Assembly: GCF_900186125.1 (NCBI RefSeq)
Contig: NZ_FYBQ01000002.1
Location: 248,001 to 312,000 of the forward strand
Origin: Listeria goaensis
GTDB lineage: Bacteria > Bacillota > Bacilli > Lactobacillales > Listeriaceae
Length of the DNA stretch: 64,000 nt
Direction: 5' to 3'
Positions 56,534 to 64,000 of this stretch are shown in pieces. How positions within the stretch are numbered: the first letter of the stretch is position 1; every line of letters starts with the position of its first letter. The position numbers were made by a program, and so were the translations under genes. The notes beneath the pieces were generated by a model, which was not told where the DNA came from, searched no databases, and was given only the letters and a program-made list of their open reading frames with translations.

Positions 56534-56741
56534 AATGCTCTCCTTTATTTCTTGATTCATTTCCTAACAGAATCTAAAGTTTTTTTACCATTTCCTATGT
56601 TCCACATTTTGATTCTATATCAACTGGCAATAAAAGTCGATTTGCGGTCTAAGTTACGACGGACAACTTGTTTATCAGTTGCAGCTAAAAAACGCACTCT
56701 TCAAATGAAAAGTGCGTTTCTTTATGAATCTATTTGCTCTT

Positions 56742-57530
56742 TTAATGGTTCTCAACCTGTAATGGTTTTTTTCGCATCACGACAAGCGTTAAAACGAATA
56801 GTGCGACTAGATAAATCACCGTAAGGACTAAAGAGACGTAAAACCATTCTAAAACCTTACCACTGGCTAAAAATTCGACCGCGTTTTTGCTTAAATAGGC
56901 TGGATTTAGTGCTAGCCATTTTGAGTCTACCGCATTGAGCGCAGTGAAAACAATCGCGAGCACGACAGCGGTACTCGCTACAGCGGCACTGCTTTTGAAG
57001 AAGGCACTGGCCAAGATGACAATTCCGACCACGAAACAAAACCAGACAAAATAAATCAAAAAGGCGATGATGACTCGTTTTAAACTTAAATGACCGAATA
57101 AAAGAATCGTGTAATAAGCGGATAGCGCGTAGCCAAACAGCAGTGCGCAAAATGCGGTTGCGAGCTGGCTAAGCCATTTCGTGCCAATGTAACTACTGAG
57201 TTCAACGGGACGCGTCATAATAAAAGCGAGCATGCCGCTTGTTCTGTCGGCCAAAATAGTGCCCATCGCTGCGACTGCAAAAATGATGATGCCGAGCTGG
57301 TCGAATTGCGAAGCGAGCGTTTGACCTAAAATGACTTCTGGCGTCGTGGGGCCCATCATTTGTGTGAGCGCATCTGCGTTTTGAATGCCGCCGACTGCTT
57401 TTAGAATTTCTGGTAGGAATTTTACAATAAGCGGCTGCGTTAAGCCAAGAATCGCGAAAACAATTGGCAACCATAATAGCTTTAAGTTGCGTTTCATTTC
57501 GAGCCATTCTTTCACAAGTAATGCATTCAT
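56742..57530 (-). CDS. ABC-2 type permease
   Basis: 262 residues, six hydrophobic segments; ADRTSGMLAFIMTRPVELSSYIGTKWL near 90 is the usual ABC-2 loop that meets the ATPase. The start overlaps the ATPase stop by four bases. With the ATPase it forms an exporter of unknown substrate; similar pairs give resistance to peptides or antibiotics. Confidence 0.85.
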   Translation of the reverse strand: MNALLVKEWLEMKRNLKLLWLPIVFAILGLTQPLIVKFLPEILKAVGGIQNADALTQMMGPTTPEVILGQTLASQFDQLGIIIFAVAAMGTILADRTSGMLAFIMTRPVELSSYIGTKWLSQLATAFCALLFGYALSAYYTILLFGHLSLKRVIIAFLIYFVWFCFVVGIVILASAFFKSSAAVASTAVVLAIVFTALNAVDSKWLALNPAYLSKNAVEFLASGKVLEWFYVSLVLTVIYLVALFVLTLVVMRKKPLQVENH

Positions 57531-58432
57531 TCGCTCACCTTCTTCATAAAAATTTGTTCGAGCGTTTCATGCACATTCATAAAGCGCACCACTTCGACAT
57601 TCGCTGATGCAAGCGACTGCAACAAAAAAACACTCATTTCCGCTTTATTTTGCACTTCAAACCGGTAAACCGAGCCTTTTTTTTCGGAAAACAAAATGTT
57701 TGAGTGTTCGCTTACTTCCGCATACCACGCTGCGTTTTCGCCTAATAGTTCCACTTCAAAAACATTTGTGCTTGCTTCTTTTAAAAGCGTTTCGAGCGGC
57801 TTATCAAGTACCACTTCACCTTTTTTGATCATCGTAATATGGTCACAAATTTCAGCGGCATCCGCCAAAATGTGCGTTGAAAACAAAATGGTCGTTTCCG
57901 ATTTCAATTTCTCAACCAACCGAATGACTTCCATACGTCCAATTGGATCCAGTGCCGAGACTGGCTCGTCCATGACAAGCAATTTCGGGCGATGCAAAAT
58001 GGCTTGAGCTATGCCTAAACGCTGACGCATGCCGCCTGAAAACCCACTAATTCGTTTGTTTCCTTCTTTTTCCAAACCGACGAGCGCTAAAACTTCCGGA
58101 ATGCGCACATTTAAATCGGCTTGATTCATTTTGGATAGCTTGCCCATAAAGTTCAGGCATTCTTTCGCCGTCATCCAACCATAAAAATGCGGATACTGCG
58201 GCAAGTAGCCAATCAAATTTTTCAAATGCCGAATTGGTTTCCCGTCAAGCAAAATCTCACCGCCATCTGGTTTCAAAATTTGCACCAGCATATTAATTAG
58301 TGTCGTTTTCCCAGCACCATTTGGGCCAATCAGTGCGAGGCACGCCCCGTCTGGCACAACTAAATCCACATTTTGAACTGCTTTTTGCGCGCCAAAACGC
58401 TTGGACAAATTTTGAATGCGGAGCTCTGTCAT
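57527..58432 (-). CDS. ABC transporter ATPase (exporter type)
   Basis: 301 residues. Walker A LIGPNGAGKTTLINML (near 36), signature [16 protein letters not shown] near 135, Walker B LLVMDEPVSALDPIGR near 160. The C-terminal 80 residues are the exporter-type extension (FEVELLGENAAW). It overlaps the start of the permease and is four bases into the small PLDN gene, so the three form one operon. Confidence 0.9.
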   Translation of the reverse strand: MTELRIQNLSKRFGAQKAVQNVDLVVPDGACLALIGPNGAGKTTLINMLVQILKPDGGEILLDGKPIRHLKNLIGYLPQYPHFYGWMTAKECLNFMGKLSKMNQADLNVRIPEVLALVGLEKEGNKRISGFSGGMRQRLGIAQAILHRPKLLVMDEPVSALDPIGRMEVIRLVEKLKSETTILFSTHILADAAEICDHITMIKKGEVVLDKPLETLLKEASTNVFEVELLGENAAWYAEVSEHSNILFSEKKGSVYRFEVQNKAEMSVFLLQSLASANVEVVRFMNVHETLEQIFMKKVSE

Positions 58433-58632
58433 TTGAACTCCTCTTTTCTTCCAAAAATAAAGTAAATCACTGGACCAATTGTATTAATAAAACAAATAAC
58501 GACAAGCCAAATGATGGCATTTTTGCGCACATTCCAGTGTCTAATTAAGTCGACAAGCGCCGTAATAAGTAGAACAAGATTTAAAATTAAGATAGGTAAA
58601 ATTAAGGCCCAATTAATTCCTGCAAATTCCAT
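58429..58632 (-). CDS. Phospholipase D-nuclease N-terminal (PLDN) family membrane protein
   Basis: 67 residues with two transmembrane helices and the PLDN motif FINTIGPVIYFIFGRKEE at the C-terminus. Such proteins are often fused or linked to ABC-2 exporters. ATG 58632 follows AGGAG by eight bases. It overlaps the ATPase start by four bases. It may help assembly of the exporter. Confidence 0.85.
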   Translation of the reverse strand: MEFAGINWALILPILILNLVLLITALVDLIRHWNVRKNAIIWLVVICFINTIGPVIYFIFGRKEEFK

Positions 58633-58649
58633 ATTAAACACTCCTTTTC

Positions 58650-58670
58650 TGTTATATATATTGTATAACA
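58650..58670. promoter_or_regulatory. Inverted repeat over the exporter promoter
   Basis: TGTTATA (58650-58656) and TATAACA (58664-58670) form a perfect 7-bp inverted repeat separated by seven bases. It lies 18 bases upstream of the start of the PLDN-ATPase-permease operon, over the -10 region, so it is a likely operator, perhaps for a GntR-type (YtrA-like) repressor. No such regulator gene lies beside it. Confidence 0.45.
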
Positions 58671-58698
58671 GATAACACTTCTAGTCAATCACATAAAA

Positions 58699-58723
58699 AA
58701 AGTTGGCGCTAAATGCTCCAACT
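58699..58723 (-). terminator. Terminator of pbp1A, distal copy
   Basis: Minus strand GAGTTGGAGCATTTAGCGCCAACT then seven T; stem AGTTGG/CCAACT with one mismatch (AGC/GCG region). A near-identical hairpin without the T-run lies at 58888-58912. Confidence 0.75.
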
Positions 58724-58766
58724 CAGATTGTAGAAAAACACAAAACAAAACGTAATCCCACTATAT

Positions 58767-58889
58767 TCAGACTGATGACAAATGGTGAGATTCTAGGCAA
58801 AGCCGAGTACCGCACCGGAGCGTACTCGAGTACGCGAGGAGCGGAACGGAGGCTTTAACGACGAAGATCGCTGTTTGTCATCAGTCTGA
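58767..58889. repeat. Dispersed element with 16-bp terminal inverted repeats, long copy
   Basis: Begins TCAGACTGATGACAAA and ends TTTGTCATCAGTCTGA, perfect inverted repeats. The first 45 bases match (reverse complement) the copy at 42325-42391. A 56-bp inner part, absent from the short copy, holds further dyads (GAGTAC/GTACTC, AAAGCC/GGCTTT). No coding frame is evident. Both flanks carry near-identical copies of the pbp1A hairpin (58699-58723 and 58888-58912), so insertion seems to have duplicated the terminator. Confidence 0.75.
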
Positions 58890-58914
58890 GTTGGAGCTAA
58901 ATGCTCCAACTCAA
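58888..58914 (-). terminator. Pbp1A hairpin, proximal copy
   Basis: GAGTTGGAGC pairs with GCTCCAACTC on the minus strand, but no T-run follows; the repeat element starts instead. It may not terminate well. Confidence 0.6.
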
Positions 58915-58921
58915 TTGCTTA

Positions 58922-61063
58922 TTACCACGAACCAATCCAATCTCCGATGCCATCTTTGACTTTCCCGCCGAATTCAACGACTTTGTCAGCGCCTTTTTCG
59001 ATGGCGTCTCCAGCATCATTTGCTTTTTCTTTGACGGTATTCCAGAAATCATCTTTTTCTGCCGCTTTTTGTTTTTCTTCTTTTTCCTTCGCTTTTGTTT
59101 CTTGTGCGGCACTCTTCGTATCAAAATCTTGCGGCGTTTGATAGCGCAATCCGCTCTTCATGACGTAGTGTGCCAAATTAGCAACGCCTTGCGAACTAGT
59201 TGTTTTTAAGTAGTGCGCCTCATCCGTTTTATCGAAGCCAATCCAAACAGCGCCTACTAAATCGGGTGTGTACCCGACGAACCACTGGTCTTTCGTTCCA
59301 CTTGTATCATCAAACGGAACTTGCGTTGACCCCGTTTTCCCGGCCATTTCATATCCTGCAACAGCAGCGTTTGTACCTGTTCCAGTGTTAACAACGTCTA
59401 AAAGCATCGAGGTCATTGAATTCGAAGTTTTTTCCGAAATGATGCGTTTTGTTTCTGGTACATGTTCATAGATTGTGTTACCCGCAGGATCGACAATCTT
59501 ACTAATGATGTAGCCCTTTTCTGGTTTAACGCCCTTGTTCGCAAAGGTTGCGTAAGCTGTTGCCATATCAACTGGTGAAGCACCTTTGCTTAAGCCACCA
59601 AGCGCAAGTCCGAGCGTATCATCGCTTTCTTCAAGCGGAATACCAAATTCCTTCGAAGATTTAACACCTTTTTTAATTCCTATTTGATCAAGAAGCCACA
59701 CAGCAGGCGCATTAATCGATTTAGCGACAGCCTCATACATCGGCACTTCACCTTGATAGTAGCCACCAACATTGGTCGGGGTATAGTTGCCCTCATACGT
59801 TGTCTTCTCATCTTGCAGCATGTCGTCTACTTTCCAGCCTGCTTCAAGCGCTGGCACATACACTGCTAAAGGTTTCATTGTGGAACCTGGTTGAGCTTTC
59901 ATTTGCGTTGCACGGTTAAACCCTCGGAAAGTATGTTCTCCGCGTCCGCCAACTAACGCCCGAATCCCGCCAGTTGCTGGATCCATTAATACCGCACCAG
60001 ATTGAACAAGCGTCCCGTCTGCCGCATTTTTCGGGAATAAACTGTCATCGCTATACGTTCCTTCAAGCGAAGTCTGATAGTTTTGGTCAAGTTCCGTGTA
60101 GATTTTATAACCTTTTTTCATGATTTCATCTTGCGTCACATCGGCTTCATTGACCGCCTCATTAATGACCGCATCAATATACCACGGATATTTATTCGCA
60201 AGTGGGTCTTGCGCCTTGTTCGTTAACACAATTTTCGTGTTGCTATACTCTTTATACTGCGCTTCTGTAATTTTTCCATTTTCCTGCATCGCTTTTAAAA
60301 CCATATTTCTACGGTTCGTTGCTTTGTCTAAATGCTTGTAAGGGTCGTACGCACTAGGCGCCTGAAGTAAACCCGCAATTGTAGCGGCTTCTGGAACGTT
60401 TAAATCGGCCGCTGATTTGCCGAAGTATTTTTTAGATGCGTTTTCTACACCCCATTCACCGTTACCAAAGTACGAACGGTTTAAGTACATCTCTAAAATC
60501 TCATCTTTCGAATATGTCCGCTCAATTTCACGTGCCATAAACAATTCTTTTGCTTTACGTGTAAACGTCTGTTCTTGGGTTAGCAAAGCATTTTTAGCGA
60601 GCTGCTGCGTAATCGTACTTCCTCCGCCGGTTATCCCACCAGTTGAAACGAGTCCAGCTGCAGAACGCATTATCCCTTTTATATCAAAACCATTATGCTC
60701 ATAAAATTTGCGATCTTCAATGGAAACAACTGCGTCTTGTAAGTTTTGGGAAATTTTATCAATTTTAACAAACGTCGCATCAGTAGACGAAAGTTCCCCT
60801 GCTTTGTCCCCGTCCTTATCATAAATAATCGTAGCTGTTTCAAGTCCCTTTTTAAGCGCGTCAATATCTGCTGATTTGGCCACAATCGTCAAGTATACAA
60901 TAAATCCTAATACCGCTAATAAAACTGCTAAAATAATAATTTTAATTACATGACGATTTCTCAAAAAGCGCCTAAATTTGCGCCATCCAATGCCAATCCA
61001 TTTCCAGATAAAGCTGAAAAATTGTTTGAAATACTTCACAATCAGCTGCTTAAAATTTTCCAA
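58922..61063 (-). CDS. Bifunctional penicillin-binding protein 1A
   Basis: 713 residues. A basic N-terminus and one transmembrane helix (about 40-62) are followed by the GT51 transglycosylase domain (Glu116 in VVSIEDRKFYEHNG) and the transpeptidase domain with SxxK in PGSTMKPLAVY (near 395), SIN in AKSINAPAVW and KTG in MAGKTGSTQV. It polymerises and crosslinks peptidoglycan. The last 60 residues are charged and then amphipathic (ends GIGDWIGSW), not part of either domain. The start is a TTG, six bases after AGGAG. It corresponds to EGD-e PbpA1. Confidence 0.94.
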   Translation of the reverse strand: MENFKQLIVKYFKQFFSFIWKWIGIGWRKFRRFLRNRHVIKIIILAVLLAVLGFIVYLTIVAKSADIDALKKGLETATIIYDKDGDKAGELSSTDATFVKIDKISQNLQDAVVSIEDRKFYEHNGFDIKGIMRSAAGLVSTGGITGGGSTITQQLAKNALLTQEQTFTRKAKELFMAREIERTYSKDEILEMYLNRSYFGNGEWGVENASKKYFGKSAADLNVPEAATIAGLLQAPSAYDPYKHLDKATNRRNMVLKAMQENGKITEAQYKEYSNTKIVLTNKAQDPLANKYPWYIDAVINEAVNEADVTQDEIMKKGYKIYTELDQNYQTSLEGTYSDDSLFPKNAADGTLVQSGAVLMDPATGGIRALVGGRGEHTFRGFNRATQMKAQPGSTMKPLAVYVPALEAGWKVDDMLQDEKTTYEGNYTPTNVGGYYQGEVPMYEAVAKSINAPAVWLLDQIGIKKGVKSSKEFGIPLEESDDTLGLALGGLSKGASPVDMATAYATFANKGVKPEKGYIISKIVDPAGNTIYEHVPETKRIISEKTSNSMTSMLLDVVNTGTGTNAAVAGYEMAGKTGSTQVPFDDTSGTKDQWFVGYTPDLVGAVWIGFDKTDEAHYLKTTSSQGVANLAHYVMKSGLRYQTPQDFDTKSAAQETKAKEKEEKQKAAEKDDFWNTVKEKANDAGDAIEKGADKVVEFGGKVKDGIGDWIGSW

Positions 61064-61240
61064 ATTTATCTCCTAGCTTTCTCTAATTAGTTTTCTCCGC
61101 ACATATAAAAATACACGGGAATATGATTATTTTACGCTAAATCCGAATTTTTTTCTACCTTCTTAAGTCTTATTTTTAGTCAAAGTAAACACTTGCCATA
61201 ACATTGTCACAATTCCTCTAAAACTTTTCCTATAAATCAT

Positions 61241-61265
61241 GTTTCTAAACGCGAAAAAGGGGTAC
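61241..61265 (+). promoter_or_regulatory. SigB-type promoter
   Basis: GTTT (61241-61244), 15 bases, GGGTAC (61260-61265) matches the Listeria SigB consensus GTTT-N13-17-GGGWAT. It lies 54 bases upstream of the next gene and implies induction by energy or acid stress. Confidence 0.7.
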
Positions 61266-61318
61266 TTTTACAATATTGCTAGATTATTTTTCAGACTGAT
61301 GTAGAAAGGATTTGGAAT

Positions 61319-61744
61319 ATGACTCACAAGCTTATTTATTTTTTGTCACAATCGCATATTCGTAGCAGCATTGCGCTTGCTTGGGCAAAGAAACTACCGC
61401 TTCGTGATGTCACTTTCATCAGCGGCTCTTGGTCAAAAGCGCGGGAAACTTCTTTTGTAAATGATGTGCTTCATGAATTTTCAATGGAAGCTCCAAACAG
61501 TTTTTCTTACACGCCTAGTCAAAAATTGCTTGAGGATGCAGATTTAATTGTGACGATTTACGATTCTACAAATGAATTAGCACCGAATTTCCCAGATGCG
61601 TTTAACAAAAAAATCGTTTACTGGGATATTGAAGACCCCGAACACATCAATGAATTACCAGCAAAGTGGGCGCACTACCAAGAAGTGTGTGACACGATCG
61701 CACTTTCGGTAAAACAATTAAAAAAAGCTTTTATAGAAGTTTAG
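61319..61744 (+). CDS. Low-molecular-weight phosphatase/arsenate reductase-like protein lacking the catalytic cysteine
   Basis: 141 residues of the LMW-PTPase/ArsC fold. The P-loop position reads YFLSQSHIRSSIALAWAK, where Cys-x5-Arg would need a cysteine at residue 9; it is Leu, while Arg15 and Ser16 are kept. The late DxxxD region (VYWDIEDPEHINELP) also matches only loosely. It is thus unlikely to act as phosphatase or arsenate reductase. From synteny it is the EGD-e protein annotated as arsenate reductase and known to be strongly SigB-induced. Confidence 0.8.
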   Translation: MTHKLIYFLSQSHIRSSIALAWAKKLPLRDVTFISGSWSKARETSFVNDVLHEFSMEAPNSFSYTPSQKLLEDADLIVTIYDSTNELAPNFPDAFNKKIVYWDIEDPEHINELPAKWAHYQEVCDTIALSVKQLKKAFIEV

Positions 61745-61772
61745 CTCTCCGAATTTTTTCGGAGAGATTTTT
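61745..61772 (+). terminator. Terminator of the SigB-dependent gene
   Basis: CTCTCCGAA pairs with TTCGGAGAG around four T and is followed by ATTTTTG. Confidence 0.8.
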
Positions 61773-61794
61773 GTAATGAAATGAGGAATGAAAA

Positions 61795-62667
61795 GTGGAA
61801 GCCTATCAAGATATTAAAAAAGCAGAAAAAGCCGCTTTCCTAAGCATGTTTGCCTACATCTTTGTCGCCGCGCTAAAAGTAACAGTTGGACTTATTGGGC
61901 ATTCTGACGCTCTTTTTGCAGACGGCTTAAACAACACAACCGATGTTATCGCCATTATCGCCCTATTAATTGGCCTTCGAATTTCGCGTATTCCGCCGGA
62001 CAAAGACCACGCCTATGGCCATCGCCGAACCGAAACCATCAGCTCACTAGTTGCCTCTTTTATCATGCTACTCGTCAGCTTACAAGTTGTCTTTGAATCC
62101 ATCGTCAACTTAATTCAAAAAAATTACGGCACACCGAGCATGCTCACTGCCATTGTAGCCTTCTTTTCTGGCGTGTTTATGTATATCATTTATCTTTTTA
62201 ACATTCGGCTTTCGAAAAAAATCGACAGTCAAGCCATTCGTGCTGCCGCATATGATAATCGTTCCGACGCTTGGGTCAGCTTTGGGGCTTGTCTTGGGAT
62301 TTTAGGCGCCATCATTGGGGTGCCGTGGCTTGATGCGGTCACCGCCCTTCTTGTCGGCGTTCTCATCGGCTACACCGCCGTCAAAATTTTCTTTGATGCC
62401 GCGCATAGTTTGACAGACGGATTCGATGTCTCCAAACTGGAAGAAATCCACAAGCTAATTGCGGGCGTGGACGATGTCAAAGAGGTGAAGGATATTAAAG
62501 CACGTTTTAACGGTAATCGTATTTGGATTGACGCAACTATCTCGGTTGATGCGGCGCTAAATGTAACCGAAAGTCACGCCATTACCGAGCGCATCGAAAG
62601 CGTGATTCGTACGGAATTTCCAAATGCTTACACGCTTGTACATATCGAGCCTTTTTCTAAAGAATAA
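61795..62667 (+). CDS. Cation diffusion facilitator (CDF) exporter
   Basis: 290 residues, six transmembrane helices. The metal sites are ADGLNNTTDVIAIIALL (TM2) and YDNRSDAWVSFGAC (TM5), each with Asp pairs, and HAYGHRRTETISS lies between. A C-terminal cytosolic domain (about 210-290) has the usual metallochaperone-like fold. It expels Zn, Co, Mn or Fe using protons; the substrate is not settled by the motifs. The start is a GTG, with GAGGAATG upstream. Confidence 0.9.
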   Translation: MEAYQDIKKAEKAAFLSMFAYIFVAALKVTVGLIGHSDALFADGLNNTTDVIAIIALLIGLRISRIPPDKDHAYGHRRTETISSLVASFIMLLVSLQVVFESIVNLIQKNYGTPSMLTAIVAFFSGVFMYIIYLFNIRLSKKIDSQAIRAAAYDNRSDAWVSFGACLGILGAIIGVPWLDAVTALLVGVLIGYTAVKIFFDAAHSLTDGFDVSKLEEIHKLIAGVDDVKEVKDIKARFNGNRIWIDATISVDAALNVTESHAITERIESVIRTEFPNAYTLVHIEPFSKE

Positions 62668-62881
62668 ATTCGTTGTTTTCTTTTGGAAAGTCCATTATAA
62701 TTTGAGTATGTATAGCTTTTTAAGGTTGGGAGGGAATATACCGATGGGGCAGAGAAACTAAATCAATTTATGCAGGGCGATGCTTCTAGTATTTCCTCTT
62801 GGGAACTAAGCTCACACCTGCTTTCATAAAAAAACAGATACCATAGGAGGTGTTAGCCATTTATAGTGTTCTATAGATGGC
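62668..62881 (+). promoter_or_regulatory. Long structured leader of the CorC-like gene with short frames
   Basis: About 210 bases. It holds a short frame with its own GGGAGG site (ATG at 62743, five codons), inside a longer one from 62708 (17 codons, MYSFLRLGGNIPMGQRN), and later a strong GGAGG at 62846-62850. That GGAGG is 31 bases from the ATG of the real gene and no long frame starts near it. M-box, yybP-ykoY and T-box cores were not recognised. Confidence 0.4.
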
Positions 62882-64000
62882 ATGCGATTGATATTAACGA
62901 TTAAGTTTTTAATTATTGCATTTTTAATTGCAGTTTCCGCCTTTTTCGTGGCGACAGAATTTGCAATTGTGAAAATGCGACCGAGTAGGCTAGACCAGCT
63001 TATTTCAGAAGGAAACAAGCGTGCTAAACTGGCACGATACATTTATAACCATTTAAATGCGTACTTATCTGCCTGCCAGCTTGGGATTACGATTAGTTCG
63101 CTAGGTCTTGGTTGGCTCGGTGAATCTACGGTTGAGGCGGCCTTACATCCACTCTTCGACATGCTTGCCATTCCGAGTTCGGCTGTAACGATTCTTTCCT
63201 TTGTGATTGCTTTTGTATTCATCACCTTTTTACATGTGGTCGTTGGGGAGCTTGTACCAAAAACGCTCGCTATCGATAAAACAGAAGCTGTCGCACTTAC
63301 AGTTGCGAGACCGCTACATTATTTTTATAAAATCATGTTCCCGTTCATTTGGTTGCTCAATGAATCTTCTGTTCTAATCTCGAAATTGTTTGGCTTGGAG
63401 CCAGCTAGTGAGCATGAAATTGCCCACACGGAAGAAGAACTGCGCATCATTGTTGGCGAAAGCTACAAGAGCGGCGAAATTAACCAGTCGGAATTTCGTT
63501 ATGTAAATAAAATTTTCGATTTTGATGAACGAATGGCAAAAGAAATTATGATTCCGCGTACGGAAATTGTGACCGTTGATTCCGGCTCTGATATTTCTGG
63601 TCTTTCTGACATCATGAAAAACGAGCGCTACACGCGTTATCCTGTCATTGACGGTGATAAAGATCATATTATCGGGGTTTTAAACTTGAAGGAAATCTTG
63701 TCGGCTTACGTCGAACATGAATCAAGTAAGCCGTTTCCAATTGACCCGTTTGTAAAACCAATTATTCGTGTTATTGAAACGATTCCCATTAAGGAACTTT
63801 TAATTCGCATGCAAAAAGAGCGTTCACATATTGCCATTCTTTTAGATGAGTACGGCGGCACATCTGGCCTTGTCACGGTAGAAGATATTGTCGAGGAAAT
63901 CGTTGGTGATATTCGCGATGAATTCGATGCAGATGAAATTCCAGAAATCAGAAAAATTAAAGATGGGCATTTTATCGTGGACGCAAAACTCTTGATTGAC
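62882..64000 (+). CDS. CorC/HlyC-family membrane protein (DUF21-CBS), partial
   Basis: The frame is open from the ATG at 62882 to the window edge (373 codons). Residues 1-200 form the DUF21 membrane domain (three or four helices; FVATEFAIVKMRPSRLDQL, CQLGITISSLGLGWLGE, VVGELVPKTLAI), then two CBS domains (about 215-340; IMIPRTEIVTV, YTRYPVIDG, HIAILLDEYGGTSGLVT) and the start of a CorC_HlyC domain. Homologues protect against high Mg2+ (S. aureus MpfA) rather than acting as hemolysins. No Shine-Dalgarno lies near the ATG. Confidence 0.9.
   Translation, partial: MRLILTIKFLIIAFLIAVSAFFVATEFAIVKMRPSRLDQLISEGNKRAKLARYIYNHLNAYLSACQLGITISSLGLGWLGESTVEAALHPLFDMLAIPSSAVTILSFVIAFVFITFLHVVVGELVPKTLAIDKTEAVALTVARPLHYFYKIMFPFIWLLNESSVLISKLFGLEPASEHEIAHTEEELRIIVGESYKSGEINQSEFRYVNKIFDFDERMAKEIMIPRTEIVTVDSGSDISGLSDIMKNERYTRYPVIDGDKDHIIGVLNLKEILSAYVEHESSKPFPIDPFVKPIIRVIETIPIKELLIRMQKERSHIAILLDEYGGTSGLVTVEDIVEEIVGDIRDEFDADEIPEIRKIKDGHFIVDAKLLID

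Noticed and set aside
61290-61301. TCAGACTGATG near the SigB promoter, like the start of the dispersed repeat
   Set aside because: Only the first 11 bases match and no inverted partner follows; it may be chance or a relic.
62668-62881. Mg2+ M-box, Mn2+ yybP-ykoY or other named riboswitch in the CorC-like leader
   Set aside because: None of the conserved cores could be matched by eye, so it is listed only as an unassigned leader.

Overview
The window (about 38% G+C by eye, low-GC Gram-positive ribosome binding sites, lipoprotein and sortase-free surface proteins, CodY/CtsR/FapR/MntR/OhrR-type operators) comes from the genus Listeria. The gene order pepF-coiA-mecA-spx-oppFDCBA-trpS-ohrA-ohrR-fabF-fabH-...-gpmA-clpB-...-hemH-hemE-hmoB-ecsBA-hit-prsA-yhaM-yhaN-yhaO-yheA-yheB-fumC-...-pbp1A-cation efflux-CorC matches, from memory, the lmo2160-lmo2232 stretch of L. 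monocytogenes EGD-e. The species cannot be fixed from the sequence alone.

Layout. 1-4160: a sugar-type catabolic operon on the minus strand (two xylose-isomerase-like TIM barrels, a ThuA protein, a Gfo/Idh/MocA oxidoreductase) with its AraC regulator. 4221-5650: an Nramp manganese transporter with a near-perfect MntR box over its promoter. 5815-8133: a tight operon of MBL hydrolase, YjdI-like iron-sulfur protein, YjdJ-like acetyltransferase and LtrA membrane protein. 8268-11421: glyoxalase, nucleoid-associated protein, O6-alkylguanine repair protein, HAD phosphatase and a small membrane protein. 11422-14607: an accessory island holding a 608-residue polymorphic toxin ending in a TNT-type NADase domain, a small probable immunity gene, a decayed reading frame, a possible small RNA and two copies of a terminator cassette. 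14608-31000: core genes (peptidase, competence, MecA/Spx proteolysis, oligopeptide uptake, TrpRS with T-box, peroxide response, fatty-acid initiation).

31123-41611: a secreted tandem DUF4822 protein, a GW-module glucosaminidase, phosphoglycerate mutase, ClpB under two CtsR boxes, a BI-1 membrane protein, a GNAT enzyme, an HTH protein, and heme synthesis (HemE, HemH). 41774-47111: heme monooxygenase, EcsAB, HIT, YtxH, DUF3267, PrsA. 47148-55694: YhaM exoribonuclease, the SbcC/SbcD-like pair YhaN/YhaO, a degenerate NUDIX protein, YheA, YheB and fumarase. 55832-56533: an orphan PoNi-type (DUF1911) immunity gene. 56742-64000: an ABC exporter with a small PLDN protein, PBP1A, a SigB-type promoter driving a phosphatase-fold protein without its catalytic cysteine, a CDF exporter and the start of a CorC/HlyC-family protein behind an unusual leader.

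The most unexplained items are a dispersed 67/123-bp element with 16-bp terminal inverted repeats at 42325 and 58767, each abutting a terminator hairpin; the LXG/TNT island with its repeated terminator cassette and small-RNA-like unit; and the leader of the last gene, which has a strong ribosome binding site serving no visible long frame.
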